In this document: positions 21,085 to 34,215 of the stretch, in pieces | How the letters are laid out: every line of letters starts with the position of its first letter | Position numbering within the stretch: the stretch's first letter is position 1 | Assembly (NCBI RefSeq): GCF_045679555.1 | Contig: NC_092087.1 | Coordinates: 85,514,367 to 85,578,366 of the forward strand | From: Salvelinus alpinus | Lineage: Eukaryota > Chordata > Actinopteri > Salmoniformes > Salmonidae | Direction: 5' to 3' | Length of the DNA stretch: 64,000 bases | Notes under the pieces: generated by a model | Seen by the model: the letters and a program-made list of their open reading frames with translations, nothing else | Database searches by the model: none | Told to the model about the DNA's origin: nothing | Made by a program: the position numbers and the translations under genes

Positions 21085-22167
21085 TGCTGGAGTGTAATTC
21101 TCATTCCTTGAAATTATAATTATGTAGATTGATAAGAAATGGGATAGGTAACTTTCTATTGGATTTCTATATAAATAACTTGTGTACAAATTTGTAGTTT
21201 AAGATTATGTTCCAGACTTTTTTCGATTGGATTTTGCCATTTCCAGATTCTGATTACCTAATGTACTTTTCTTAGTGACTAATATGGATAATATTGATAT
21301 CAGCTTTTAAATGTGTATTGCTCTTGGACCAAGTGCTCTTGATATGTACAAATGTTATACATTGAATTGCTATGAGACATTATTGCGCAATTGCATTCTT
21401 GAAAAATAACATTAATACCATAATCAAGCTGGTTTTATTGTCAAATTATTAATTATTAGCCATTTTAGATACATAAATTACACTGAATCACACTATCGGT
21501 TGTAAATAAGCTCACAGTTTATGACGATACAATATTTTTTTGTGTGAAATATTACAGGTTAGCCTGTCATTCTTTATAATCTGTTAATTTATACATGTAT
21601 TCCACAGTACAGTAGACAGTTATTATAATATTGAATTACGTAATTGGTTGTCAAGCATGTAAATGTAGGGGTGTTAGGCATTGAAGCCAACTTCAAAGGC
21701 TAGTCGAGATTTAATAATCTATAAATCACCTTGCATGATAAATAACTACCAAATATTAATTGTAGATAAGTCAGTCAGTCAATTTACCCATGATACATCA
21801 GGGTTTTGATGCTCTCGAACACGACCTGTGCTAGTGAGAAAGGAAGCATCTCTCCATCAGCTTCTTGGTTTCTGACTGAGTTGAATTGAGTTTAATGACA
21901 GTCTAAACAAACTGACAGGGTGCATACAATCACTCGCTATGCTTAAACAGGCTCTGTGGCAAGTGTGCCCTCTATTCAACTCTATGGTGCCTGAATACTT
22001 CAAAGTTGCGTTAACAACAGGACCTCAAACTCAGTGTCTATTTCCTTAGACTGCCAGTAAGTTATCTTACAATACCTCTCTCCCCTTCACTCTGTAAGAG
22101 AGCTTGACAATATTTTTAAATATGCATCTTTTATGGTTTCTTTGTAGCCACATACCTCTGTTATGAT
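21085..22167. other. AT-rich spacer with an orphan leader block
   Basis: Nothing coding is visible. The part near 22050-22110 (ctgccagtaagttatctt, then ccccttcactctgtaag) matches the leader blocks before copies 2 and 3, so it is probably an orphan first exon from a lost paralogue. Confidence 0.5.
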
Positions 22168-22828
22168 TACATTTACATTACATTTAAGTCATTTAGCAGA
22201 CGCTCTTATCCAGAGCGACTTACAAATTGGTGCATTCACCTTATGATATCCAGTGGAACAACCACTTTACAATAGTGCATCTAACTCTTTTAAGGGGGGG
22301 GGGGGGGGGTTAGAAGGATTACTTTATCCTATCCTAGGTATTCCTTAAAGAGGTGGGGTTTCAGGTGTCTCCGGAAGGTGGTGATTGACTCCGCTGACCT
22401 GGCGTCGTGAGGGAGTTTGTTCCACCATTGGGGTGCCAGAGCAGCGAACTGTTTTGACTGGGCTGAGCGGGAACTGTACTTCCTCAGAGGTAGGGAGGCG
22501 AGCAGGCCAGAGGTGGATGAACGCAGTGCCCTTGTTTGGGTGTAGGGCCTGATCAGAGCCTGAAGGTACGGAGGTGCCGTTCCCCTCACAGCTCCGTAGG
22601 CAAGCACCATGGTCTTGTAGCGGATGCGAGCTTCAACTGGAAGCCAGTGGAGAGAGCGGAGGAGCGGGGTGACGTGAGAGAACTTGGGAAGGTTGAACAC
22701 CAGACGGGCTGCGGCGTTCTGGATGAGTTGTAGGGGTTTAATGGCACAGGCATGGAGCCCAGCCAACAGCGAGTTGCAGTAATCCAGACGGGAGATGACA
22801 AGTGCCTGGATTAGGACCAGGCCTCCTG
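22168..22828 (-). pseudogene. LINE 3' end (RT C-terminus and tail)
   Basis: The minus strand encodes the C-terminal part of a LINE polyprotein (PLQLIQNAAARLVFNLPK, then LHWLPVEARIRYKTM and QWWNKLPHDAR), open for 145 codons at 22329-22766. It is followed by a poly-C tract and a tail (gctctggataagagcgtctg). The tail is the same as that of the tRNA-derived SINEs, in keeping with the known sharing of 3' tails between SINEs and their LINE partners. Confidence 0.85.
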
Positions 22829-23039
22829 AATTATGATCATGGCGATGCTATTCAATATGATGTTTTGCTGTTATGTACAGCATAATCTTGAGATGTATTT
22901 TATTAATCTGATTCTGAGAAATATACTGTACATGCGGTTTCAAATATAATACTTGTGCGTGCTATTTTGAGTCTCAGAGCAATATGACTTGTTTTGAAAA
23001 TGGCCTAGCGTGACAGTAAGAGTGATTGATTAGATCCTA

Positions 23040-23400
23040 TGTGAGAGCTTTAGGAGTAGTATTAACATGAGACAGTGATGGTGGGTTGTGTTTAGGAGTA
23101 GTATTAACATGAGACAGTGATGGTAGGTTGTGTTTAGGAGTAGTATTAACATGAGACAGTGATGGTGGGTTGTGTTTAGGAGTAGTATTAACATGAGACA
23201 CAGTGAAGGTGGGTTGTGTTTAGAAGTAGTATTAACATGAGACAGTGATGGCGGGTTGTGTTTAGGAGTAGTATTAACATGAGACACAGTGATGGTGGGT
23301 TGTGTTTGGGAGAAGTATTAACATGAGACACAGTAACAGTGGGTTGTGTTTAGGAGTTGTATTATCATGAGACAGTGATGGTGGGTTGTGGTTTAGATCA
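23040..23400. repeat. 42-45 bp minisatellite, about 8 copies
   Basis: Units of the form aggagtagtattaacatgag plus acagtgatggtgggttgtgt. Variants differ by two bases (gagacacagtg). The flank after it (cttcactttcctgttctac) recurs at 9645-9670, showing a local duplication. Confidence 0.9.
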
Positions 23401-23542
23401 CAATCAGCTTCACTTTCCTGTTCTACCTTCCTGTCCTATATAGTAATTCCTATATAGTGGCCTGTTACAGGCCTCCTGAATCATATCAGAGTTCTTTACA
23501 CAGAGATCCTATTAAATTACTAGTTATTATTTCTAACATGTA

Positions 23543-25145
23543 CAGTGGGGCAAAAAAGTATTTAGTCAGCCACCAATTGTGCAAGTTCTCCCACTTAAAA
23601 AGATGAGAGAGGCCTGTAATTTTCATCATAGGTACACTTCAACTATGACAGACAAAATGAGAAAAAAAATCCAGAAAATCACATTGTAGGACTTTTAATG
23701 AATTTATTTGCAAATTATGGTGGAAAATAAGTATTTGGTCAATAACAAAAGTTTATCTCAATACTTTGTTATATACCCTTTGTTGGCAATGACAGAGGTC
23801 AAACGTTTTCTGTAAGTCTTCACAAGGTTTTCACACACTGTTGCTGGTATTTTGGCCCATTCCTCCATGCAGATCTCCTCTAGAGCAGTGATGTTTTGGG
23901 GCTGTTGCTGGGCAACACTGACTTTCAACTCCCTCCAAAGATTTTCTATGGGGTTGAGATCTGGAGACTGGCTAGGCCACTCCAGGACCTTGAAATGCTT
24001 CTTACGAAGCCACTCCTTCGTTGCCTGGGCGGTGTGTTTTTGATCATTGTCATGCTGAAAGACCCAGCCACGTTTCATCTTCAATGCCCTTGCTGATGGA
24101 AGGAGGTTTTCACTCAAAATCTCACAATACATGGCCCCATTCATTCTGTCCTTTACACGGATCAGTCGTCCTGGTCCCTTTACAGAAAAAGAGCCCCAAA
24201 GCATGATGTTTCCACCCCCATGCTTCACAGTAGGTATGGCGTTCTTTGGATGCAACTCAGCATTCTTTGTCCTCCAAACACGACGAGTTGAGTTTTTACC
24301 AAAAAGTTATATTTTGGTTTCATCTGACCATATGACATTCTCCCAATCTTCTTCTGGATCATCCAAATGCTCTCTAGCAAACTTCAGACGGGCCTGGACA
24401 TGTACTGGCTTAAGCAGGGGGACACGTCTGGCACTGCAGGATTTGAGTCCCTGGCGGCGTGGTGTGTTACTGGTGGTAGGCTTTGTTACTTTGGTCCCAG
24501 CTCTCTGCAGGTCATTCACTGGGTCCCCCCGTGTGGTTCTGGGATTTTTGCTCACCGTTCTTGTGATCATTTTGACCCCACGGGGTGAGATCTTGCGTGG
24601 AGCCCCAGATTGAGGGAGATTATCAGTGGTCTTGTATGTCTTCCATTTCCTAATAATTGCTCCCACAGTTGATTTCTTCAAACCAAGCTGCTTACCTATT
24701 GCAGATTCAGTCTTCCCAGCCTGGTGCAGGTCTACAATTTTGTTTCTGGTGTCCTTTGACAGCTCTTTGGTCTTGGCCATAGTGGAGTTTGGAGTGTGAC
24801 TGTTTGAGGTTGTGGACAGGTGTCTTTATACTGATAACAAGTTCAAACAGGTGCCATTAATACAGGCAACGAGTGGAGGACAGAGGAGTCTCTTAAAGAA
24901 GAAGTTACAGGTCTGTGAGAGCCAGAAATCTTGCTTGTTTGTAGGTGACCAAATACTTATTTTCCACCATAATTTGCAAATAAATTCATTAAAAATCCTA
25001 CAATGTGATTTTCTGGAATTTTTTTTCTCATTTTGTCTGTCATAGTTGAAGCGTACCTATGATGCAAATTACAGGCCTCTCTCATCTTTTTAAGTGGGAG
25101 AACTTGCACAATTGGTGGCTGACTAAATACTTTTTTGCCCCACTG
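23543..25145 (-). mobile_element. Tc1-like transposon 1, full length
   Basis: The element is 1,603 bp and bounded by TA on each side (23541-23542 and 25146-25147). Its ends start cagtggggcaaaaaagtatt, and the inverted repeats extend well over 100 bp (ctcccacttaaaaagatgag recurs inverted near the right end). The transposase lies on the minus strand. Confidence 0.95.
23758..24780 (-). pseudogene. Tc1 transposase with one nonsense codon
   Basis: Reading from 24780, [19 protein letters not shown] starts a helix-turn-helix DNA-binding part ([16 protein letters not shown]). The DDE catalytic core follows: the first aspartate in IWSDETKI, the second in [10 protein letters not shown], and the glutamate in [10 protein letters not shown]. 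The frame is continuous for about 340 codons to the stop at 23758-23760, apart from a TAA at 24307-24309 in place of the residue after DETKI. In the family this enzyme cuts and pastes the element at TA sites. It is close to intact, so the insertion is fairly young. Confidence 0.9.
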
Positions 25146-25151
25146 TAATTA

Positions 25152-26756
<1,605 letters not shown>

Positions 26757-26784
26757 TATATGCTTCTTTATATAGAGATTCCAG

Positions 26785-28150
<1,366 letters not shown>

Positions 28151-28207
28151 TACAGTCAACACAGAATCACAATGTTGATGATGGTACTGATCCCTCTGCT
28201 ACTACCG

Positions 28208-28372
28208 GTACTGTACAACGGAGGAGGCTGGTGGGCAGATATATAGAAGGACGGGCTCATTGTAATGGCTGGAATGGAATAAATGGAACGATATCCCATA
28301 ATTCTATTCCAGCCATTACAATGAGCCTCTCCTCCTATGTCTCTGCCCACCATCCTCCTCTATTGTACAGAA
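28208..28372. mobile_element. Palindromic MITE-like element
   Basis: The two halves are inverted copies: ggctcattgtaatggctgg near 28253 pairs with ccagccattacaatgagcc near 28311. The outer ends (gtacaacggaggaggctgg and catcctcctctattgtac) also pair. A worn piece with ccaaccatttcaatgagcct lies at 52552-52620. No coding content. Confidence 0.85.
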
Positions 28373-28990
28373 GGGCCAACAGTGTAACAGAATATGATAG
28401 TGGCATATTGTAATACACAACAGTGTATGTTTGATTAACTGACTTTGTCTAGTAAACAGTTTAGTTTTTCACTAGTTTATCTGATGTATTTCCAGTTTGT
28501 TATGTTGTTATTAACCCAACATTAATGAGGACATTATTATTAGGAAGCTGCAGTAATGTTGAGATGCCAGTAGGTGGAGCTCTAGTCTAGAACACTGGAA
28601 CCTTCAGTAGCACTTTGATACAGCTGATGAGGAGTGATGGACATGGGTGTTTAAATGGAATGGGTTCTAATTGAATGACATCTTGGAACTTTGACCTGTA
28701 TATACAGAACTCAGAAGGACAAGGCAACACATTATAAGCAATTGCTCACATTCTAAATAGTATAGAGGGCTTGCAAGTGTGTCAGAAATCACCTAGCAAC
28801 CACATCAAGCCCTCTGTAGTCGACACGTTGTTTAAATGGTTCTCTGTGTAGTCAAAATATCACATTGGAAATATGACACATTTAGATTAAAAACAATGTT
28901 TTGTCCCACTCCTCAAATGAAGAAAGGCAAGTAGATATGCAGTCGGTTGCACAATTTCTATTGAAATACGGGAACATCCCTTTTTCTGAG
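28373..28990. other. Upstream region of receptor copy 2
   Basis: No coding sequence is visible. Part of it (from about 28960) recurs before copy 3. Confidence 0.5.
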
Positions 28991-29130
28991 ATGCTGGTCT
29001 GGTCATCATCCATGTTAACGTCTTAAAGAGGAAGGAGAGAACAGTTAAATACGTGTCAACTTCAGAATTCACGCTAACTGCCAGTACGTTGACTCCCTGT
29101 ACAATACCTCTCCCCTTCACTTCACTCTGT
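28991..29130 (+). promoter_or_regulatory. Likely leader/first non-coding exon of copy 2
   Basis: A block with cttaaagaggaagga, a taaatacg element, and cctctccccttcacttcactct ending at a good donor (gtaagt at 29130) is conserved before copy 3 (39830-40012) and in an orphan form at 22050-22100. Conservation and the donor suggest a promoter plus 5' UTR exon. No transcript evidence is available. Confidence 0.4.
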
Positions 29131-29917
29131 AAGTACTCTTGACAATATCTTGAAATATATTTTTAGTTTTTTTGTTTTTAGTCATATACTTGTATCATTT
29201 TACTACTTCTTCTGTTTTGATCTGTGTTTTGGTTGTTACATCAGGGCCAGTATTCATGAAGTGTCTCATTGTAGGAAGAGATAATTAACCAGGGTAAAAA
29301 AGACATGCAGACAAACATTGTAGCACTGCAGTGTGTGTGTACATGTGGGCCTAAGTGTGTGTCTGCGTGTGACACAGTGGATTTATCTGAGGGTCCTTTA
29401 GGACCAGACTGATAGGTAGTAGGGTTGACATCTATACTGTGCAGGATGTGTGTTTAATCTTTGCTACATCCTTAACCAGCTCGCTAGACTTTGATACAGA
29501 TTCCATGGGCTTATTTGCCTTCCCTACACATGGTAGGGGTACAAATGGGAACCAGGTGTAATTAGACAGTTCAGTGATGCCTAGAAAGCCGGTGACGTAG
29601 ACTTCCAGAACTGGTGCACGGAATGAGCAGCAGTACTGGAGGGATCCGTGAAAGTTAGAAGCCTTTTTAAACCTTGAATACACTACAAGTTTGCATTTTG
29701 AGGAAGCAGGAAAATTCTCTACAACAAAAGAGTGATCAAATTAGATCCTACATCTGTAGCACAATACAGTACACAATATGAGCCTGGTTCATTTTCAGTA
29801 ATGAGGCCCTGTACCCAATTTACAGTTTCTACTTCAATGTATCAGGTGGAGTTAGTCACCAGGTATTGAGTGAGTTGTTGTTTATGTTTCTAAGACTGCA
29901 GGGTGGGAGATGCAACA

Positions 29918-29972
29918 ATGGCCTTGAGAACAGCAGGAAGTGTGTTGGTGGTCTTTCTCTGGTCTGTAGCAG
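29918..29972 (+). CDS. Copy 2 signal-peptide exon
   Basis: ATG follows tgcaaca. The exon encodes MALRTAGSVLVVFLWSVA plus one base, a typical short signal peptide with a hydrophobic core, and ends gcag/gtatgg. Joined to the V exon it gives AVVLGQD. Only copy 2 in this window has such an exon. Confidence 0.8.
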
Positions 29973-32891
29973 GTATGGTGTCATTCTTATATTTTAGTTG
30001 CTCTGTTTAATAATCTACAGACATTTATAAAAGGTTAAGAATCATAATGATATTCTGGTGTGTTCTGTTAGGCGTCTCCACTTCACTTAAATAGTCTTCT
30101 GTGGTTTCCATTCACACTCAACTCAGCAACTAAAGCAACAAAGTGGAGACAAACCCTACTGTCAGTGTGAACCAATAGACCTTGCCCTAATTATGATACC
30201 ATTGTGTTGTGTGACTGTGTTTCAGTGGTACTGGGTCAGGATGGCTGGAGTGCGACGTACACCCCTCAGAGTATCTGTACCTTGAAGGGGTCAACAGTGG
30301 ATCTGTTTTGCTTTTACACATATCCCAGTGGTACAGTCACAACAACCTTCTGGTTCACTAAAATTGTAAATCTGAGAGACGACCCAGACTACAAAGGTCG
30401 TGTGACGTACCGTAGCGTTATGATGAATGGCCACACCCTGAAAATCACAGACCTGAGAGAGAGTGACTCAGCTGAGTACAAGTTCAAATTTATAACAGAT
30501 CAGACTGGAGGGAAGTATACTGGTAGCCCTGGAGTCACTCTGTCTGTTACAGGTACAGTGATATTATATATAGTATTGATCTGTTTAATCACTCTGTCTG
30601 TTACAGGTACAGTGATATTATATATAGTATTGATCTGTTTAATCACTCTGTCTGTTACAGGTACAGTGATATTATATATAGTGTTAATCTGTTTAAACAC
30701 TCTGTCTGTTACAGGTACAGTGATATTGTAAATAGTGTTGATCTGTTTAATCACTCTGTCTGTTACAGGTACAGTGATATTATATATAGTGTTAATCTGT
30801 TTAATCACTCTGTCTGTTACAGGTACAGTGATATTATATATAGTGTTGATCTGTTTAATCACTCTGTCTGTTACAGGTACAGTGATATTATATATAGTGT
30901 TGATCTGTTTAATTGGTTCAGGAAAATTGTCTTGATTTGTATTGAAATAATATAATTAATATGAAAGTATGCGTAAAATAGGAATGTCTGAATTTATGAT
31001 TTGAGAACGTCCACTCCTGCCTCATTTGAACTAGACAACAGTTCATTGAGGGTTTTAATGTTATCTACTCCAGACCTGCAGGTGAAGGTGACCACTACAT
31101 GGTGGTTAATGACACTGACCTGTAGCACCACCTGTACTCTGACTGGTAACCCCACCTACACCTGGTACAGGAACAGTACGATTGTACAAGGGGCCTCCTC
31201 CCCCTCGTACTCAGTGTACTTAAAAACTGAAGACAGCTTCTACTGTGCTGTAAAAGGCATCAATTCTGCTGCAGTGTGTGAGTGTGACTGTTACACGTTT
31301 CAAAGTCTTCCAAAATCATCCAATCATTGGTTAGTGTTGATTTGCAGTGGAACAGATAGGAAATCTATCTATTATTTCAATCTATGTCCAAGTTCCATGA
31401 TTGTACTCATCTCATTACTGTAGTTAACTACAAATACTTCACAAACACTGTATTGTTACATTCATGTTATACATATTTATATTAATATTTCATTTATTTT
31501 TATTATAAGTCCAAGTTCCATGATGCTCCTCATGTAAAGCTCTATGTATGAACAATGTGTTGTTACATATTGTCCACCATATGGCCCAAAGAACACCTCA
31601 GTGTCAGTCAGTCCCTCTGGTGAAATAGTGGAGGGCAGTTCAGTGACTCTGACCTGCAGCAGTGATGCCAACCCACCTGTGGACAAATACACCTGGTACA
31701 AGAAGAACGTAACCTCACCAAAAGCATCAGGACAGAGTTACAGCATCACTAACATTAGCTCTGAGGACAGAGGAGAATATTACTGTGAGGCTGAGAATAC
31801 AATAGCATCTAATAACTCTACTGCTCTGAAGATCATTGTAGCAGGTAAAGTTTCATCCTTATACCTCAAAACAAAACTATATGATTCAATCTCATGTTAA
31901 TATTTTGAATTTGGCTTTTTTTTACTTTGGTTTTAATTAAACATTGAGTGTACAAAACATTAAGAACACCTGCTCTTTCCATGACATAGACAGGCTGACC
32001 AGGTGAATCCAGGTGAAGCTTTGATCCCCTATCACTTGTTAAATCCACTTCAATCAGTGTGGATGAAGGGGAGGAGACAGGTTTTACCATATTATATTTG
32101 TTTTTAATTTATTAGAACATGGCATGTACTCATATCATCCATATTTTATTTTAGGGAAACAAACATCAGTTCTGACTGCAGCTGTAGGAATCATAGTGGT
32201 TGTTCTGGTTCTCATCCTCTGTCTCTCTGGACTCATGTGGTTCAGGTGACAGAATTTTTCAAATGTTTTATAATTTCCCCTTAGCACTCTGATTTGTTAT
32301 GAATGCATTCATATATTCATTCATTCATTCATTCATGTGCAAAAGTTTTTTTGTAACATATAAACTTCCACTAGAGGTCACTAGAGAGCATATCTCACTC
32401 TGTCCCTCTTTACAGGAGATCCACAGGAGGAAGTGATGTCACAGCAGACACAGAGGTGATGATATCAGCTATGCCTCCACCTCCACACCTGGTGACATGA
32501 ATTTACTATGTCACAACAGTCATTCATTCATTCATTCACAACATTCATAACAGTCTCTCTCATACTATTTTCACTGTTACCATGACAACACCCTCTCTCT
32601 CTCTCTCTCTCTCACTCTCTCTCTCTGCACAGAGTGTCCATCCAGACCCTAACAGTGACCCTAACAGTGACATGTACTCACCTCTGAACATGAATACCAG
32701 GTCACCAGAGTATGACACCCTGACAGTAAGTGTGTGTGTTTGTGTGTGTGTTTGTGTGTGTGTTTGAATCCATAAAAATTTTATAGAGTGGTGTGTAATG
32801 TGTTCATTGTGTTTTCTTTCAGAATGTGAGGGACTCCCCTAGTGACACAGTCCCTCAGATAGATGCTGAGCCCTCAGATTATGAGAACTGA
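29918..32891 (+). CDS. CD22/Siglec-like Ig receptor, copy 2, best preserved
   Basis: Eight exons can be joined in frame into 1,143 bp (380 residues): signal peptide (29918-29972), V-like domain (30226-30552), second Ig domain (31074-31277), C2-type domain (31581-31844), transmembrane segment (32155-32245) and cytoplasmic exons (32416-32455, 32633-32725, 32823-32891). All junction phases fit. The family, known in teleosts as CD22-like, comprises type I membrane proteins of leukocytes that recruit phosphatases or adaptors through tyrosine motifs; the tail here has MYSPL, EYDTL and a terminal DYEN, the last a Grb2-type YxN motif. Oddities: the acceptor of the C2 exon reads AT instead of AG, the V-exon donor is repeated seven times in a 54-bp tandem array, and the donors at 32246 and 32456 are weak. 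It may be an expressed gene using exon skipping, or an early pseudogene. Confidence 0.75.
30226..30552 (+). CDS. Copy 2 V-like Ig exon
   Basis: The acceptor is gtgtttcag and the donor is ttacag/gtacag. It encodes SICTLKGSTVDLFC, then TYPSGTVTTTFWFTK, GRVTYRS and LKITDLRESDSAEYKFKF. The CxxxxP-type B strand with TYP and the YxFx F strand resemble Siglec V domains rather than ordinary V domains: the F-strand cysteine is absent. The position of the sialic-acid-binding arginine in Siglecs (YxFR) holds lysine here. Confidence 0.85.
30537..30912 (+). repeat. 54-bp tandem repeat carrying a splice donor, seven copies
   Basis: The unit runs from cactctgtctgttacag through gtacagtgatattatatata to ctgtttaat and spans the last bases of the V exon and the start of its intron. 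Donors (cag/gtacag) fall at 30553, 30607, 30661, 30715, 30769, 30823 and 30877, exactly 54 bp apart. Because 54 is divisible by three, the frame stays open through the first units and would encode an 18-residue hydrophobic repeat (TGTVILYIVLICL core). A TAA at 30729-30731 in the fourth intronic unit ends the frame. Confidence 0.95.
31074..31277 (+). CDS. Copy 2 second Ig-domain exon
   Basis: The acceptor is tctactccag and the donor is gtgt/gtgagt. It encodes DLQVKV, then LTCSTTCTLTGNPTYTWYRN and SFYCAVKG. The B- and F-strand cysteines and the WY core are present; two further cysteines (TTC and the last residue AVC) may form an extra bridge. At 68 residues it is a short Ig domain of the kind seen in teleost CD22-like proteins. 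Confidence 0.8.
31581..31844 (+). CDS. Copy 2 C2-type Ig exon with lost acceptor
   Basis: It encodes GPKNTSVSVSPSGEIVEGSS, then VTLTCSSDANPPVDKYTWYK and SEDRGEYYCEAENTIAS; it is open over 88 codons and has a normal donor (gcag/gtaaag). The paralogous exons start after ..ccag/atgg or ..ttag/atgg, but here the same place reads ccaccat/atgg: the last intron base at 31580 is T. Skipping this exon keeps the frame (phase 1 to phase 1). Confidence 0.8.
31939..32085. repeat. Dispersed repeat fragment (terminal piece)
   Basis: Starts gagtgtacaaaacattaag and continues tttccatgacatagacagg. The same end piece occurs at 42531-42588, and an internal piece of the apparent parent element lies at 48045-48240. 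It looks like the end of a non-autonomous DNA element common in teleosts. Confidence 0.6.
32155..32245 (+). CDS. Copy 2 transmembrane exon
   Basis: The acceptor is attttag and the donor is ttcag/gtgaca. It encodes GKQTSVLTAAVGIIVVVLVL and then ILCLSGLMWF, one membrane segment of about 23 residues. Confidence 0.85.
32416..32891 (+). CDS. Copy 2 cytoplasmic exons with tyrosine motifs
   Basis: Exon pieces are 32416-32455 (RRSTGGSDVTADTE, after tttacag), 32633-32725 (PDPNSDPNSDMYSPLNMN, then SPEYDTLT, after gcacag) and 32823-32891 (NVRDSPSDTVPQIDAEPSDYEN, then TGA). PDPNSDPNSD is a small internal duplication. The YSPL and YDTL motifs fit YxxL but lack the -2 hydrophobic residue of a strict ITIM; YEN fits a Grb2-type site. 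Confidence 0.7.
32592..32628. repeat. CT microsatellite
   Basis: A ctctctct run lies in the intron directly before the acceptor of the second cytoplasmic exon, where it may lengthen the polypyrimidine tract. Confidence 0.8.
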
Positions 32892-33110
32892 AGAGAACCA
32901 CCACAGAACCTGGACTGAAGAGAACCACCAAAGAACCTGGACTGAAGAGAACCACCACAGAACCTGGACTGAAGACAACCACCACAGAACCTGGACTGAA
33001 GAGAACCACCACAGAACCTGGACTGAAGACAACCACCACAGAACCTGGACTGAAGACAACCACCACAGAACCTGGACTGTAGAGACTCACCACAGAACCT
33101 GGATGAAGAG
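32884..33110 (+). repeat. 27-bp minisatellite in copy 2 3' UTR, about 8 copies
   Basis: Units of agaaccaccacagaacctgg plus actga(ag) follow directly after the stop codon. The frame through the repeat is open on the plus strand, so readthrough would add a repetitive tail, but nothing suggests that this happens. Confidence 0.9.
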
Positions 33111-33239
33111 CTTCAGCACCAAATCAAGCTAGGACTTACACCTCTATACTCCTGCTACCATATTGCTATGATATCTAGAAGGCTTTCCAGATAATGAGCT
33201 TTAACTTTTTAGAAAATTATGTCATTATTTTTATTTTCT

Positions 33240-33432
33240 TGTAAAGTTAAGGAAAGGGAAAGGGGATACCTAGTCAATTGTACAACTGAATGCATTCAAC
33301 TGAAATGTGTCTTCCACATTTAACCCAACCCCTCTGAATCCGAGTGATGCGGGGGGCTGCCATAATCGACATCCTCATCTTCGGTGCCCGGTGAACAATG
33401 TGTTAACTGCCTTGCTCAGTGGCATGACGTCA
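33240..33432. repeat. Dispersed repeat fragment
   Basis: The sequence (gatacctagtcaattgtaca, cttccacatttaacccaacc, gcggggggctgccataatcg) has the look of a common salmonid interspersed repeat. No coding content. Confidence 0.55.
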
Positions 33433-34215
33433 TATTTTTGTAATTATGCTTCTTGGTGACATGTCAAGAAGTTTTTGTAAATGCTGGAGTTGAATTATCT
33501 TTCCTTGTAATGATAATTGTGTATATTGATGATAAATAAGATTATGCTTCTGCTGTTTTTCTATGAGATTTGACCATTTCTGGATTTTCTACAACACAAA
33601 AAGCCCACTTTTCTGTTTACTCTCTGTAGATTAATATTATGTATCTGCTCTTTTTCTATGGGATTTGCCCTTTCCAGAGTTTTATAACAAAAATAGGTCT
33701 ACATTTCTCAGTGACTAATATTGATAAAATCTTTTTATTACTTCTTGCTCTTGGACCAGGTTTCTCCTAATTATTTACTTTGTATTGCTGTCAGACATTA
33801 TTGCACATTTTATATTCATTATTCTTTTATATTATGTAATACCATATTGTTTAGTGTCATGATCACTTATTTTATTACCAAATTATTAATTAGTACCTAT
33901 TTTAGATACATTAAATACGTTTACCTTTGCAGTTTTTACAATTTGGATCAACATTTAAGACAATAAATACACTGATTCTTTGATCAACTATTAATACATT
34001 GATTCATAACTATTTCCCCTCTGCTGTTGTTTCTTGTATTTTTGACTATTGGACACATGATGTCACTATTAAACCGATCAACACCAAGCACTGTTCCTCA
34101 CCAACGACATGCATGCACACACGCTAGTGGTGCGCCGGTCAGCTGTTTGTTAACCCGCAACCGCCCACAACTGCTAATAACCCATCTGCAACCTCACGAC
34201 TATGTGATAAAGTGA
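33433..34215. other. Downstream flank of copy 2, duplicated after copy 4
   Basis: The stretch recurs in diverged form at 56940-58270; for example attggacacatgatgtcac and ccgatcaacaccaagcactg occur in both. It is non-coding. Confidence 0.8.

Noticed and set aside
30204..30935. A multi-pass membrane protein suggested by repeated hydrophobic segments
   Set aside because: The segments are intronic copies of the 54-bp repeat after the V-exon donor; the first donor is the paralogous one.
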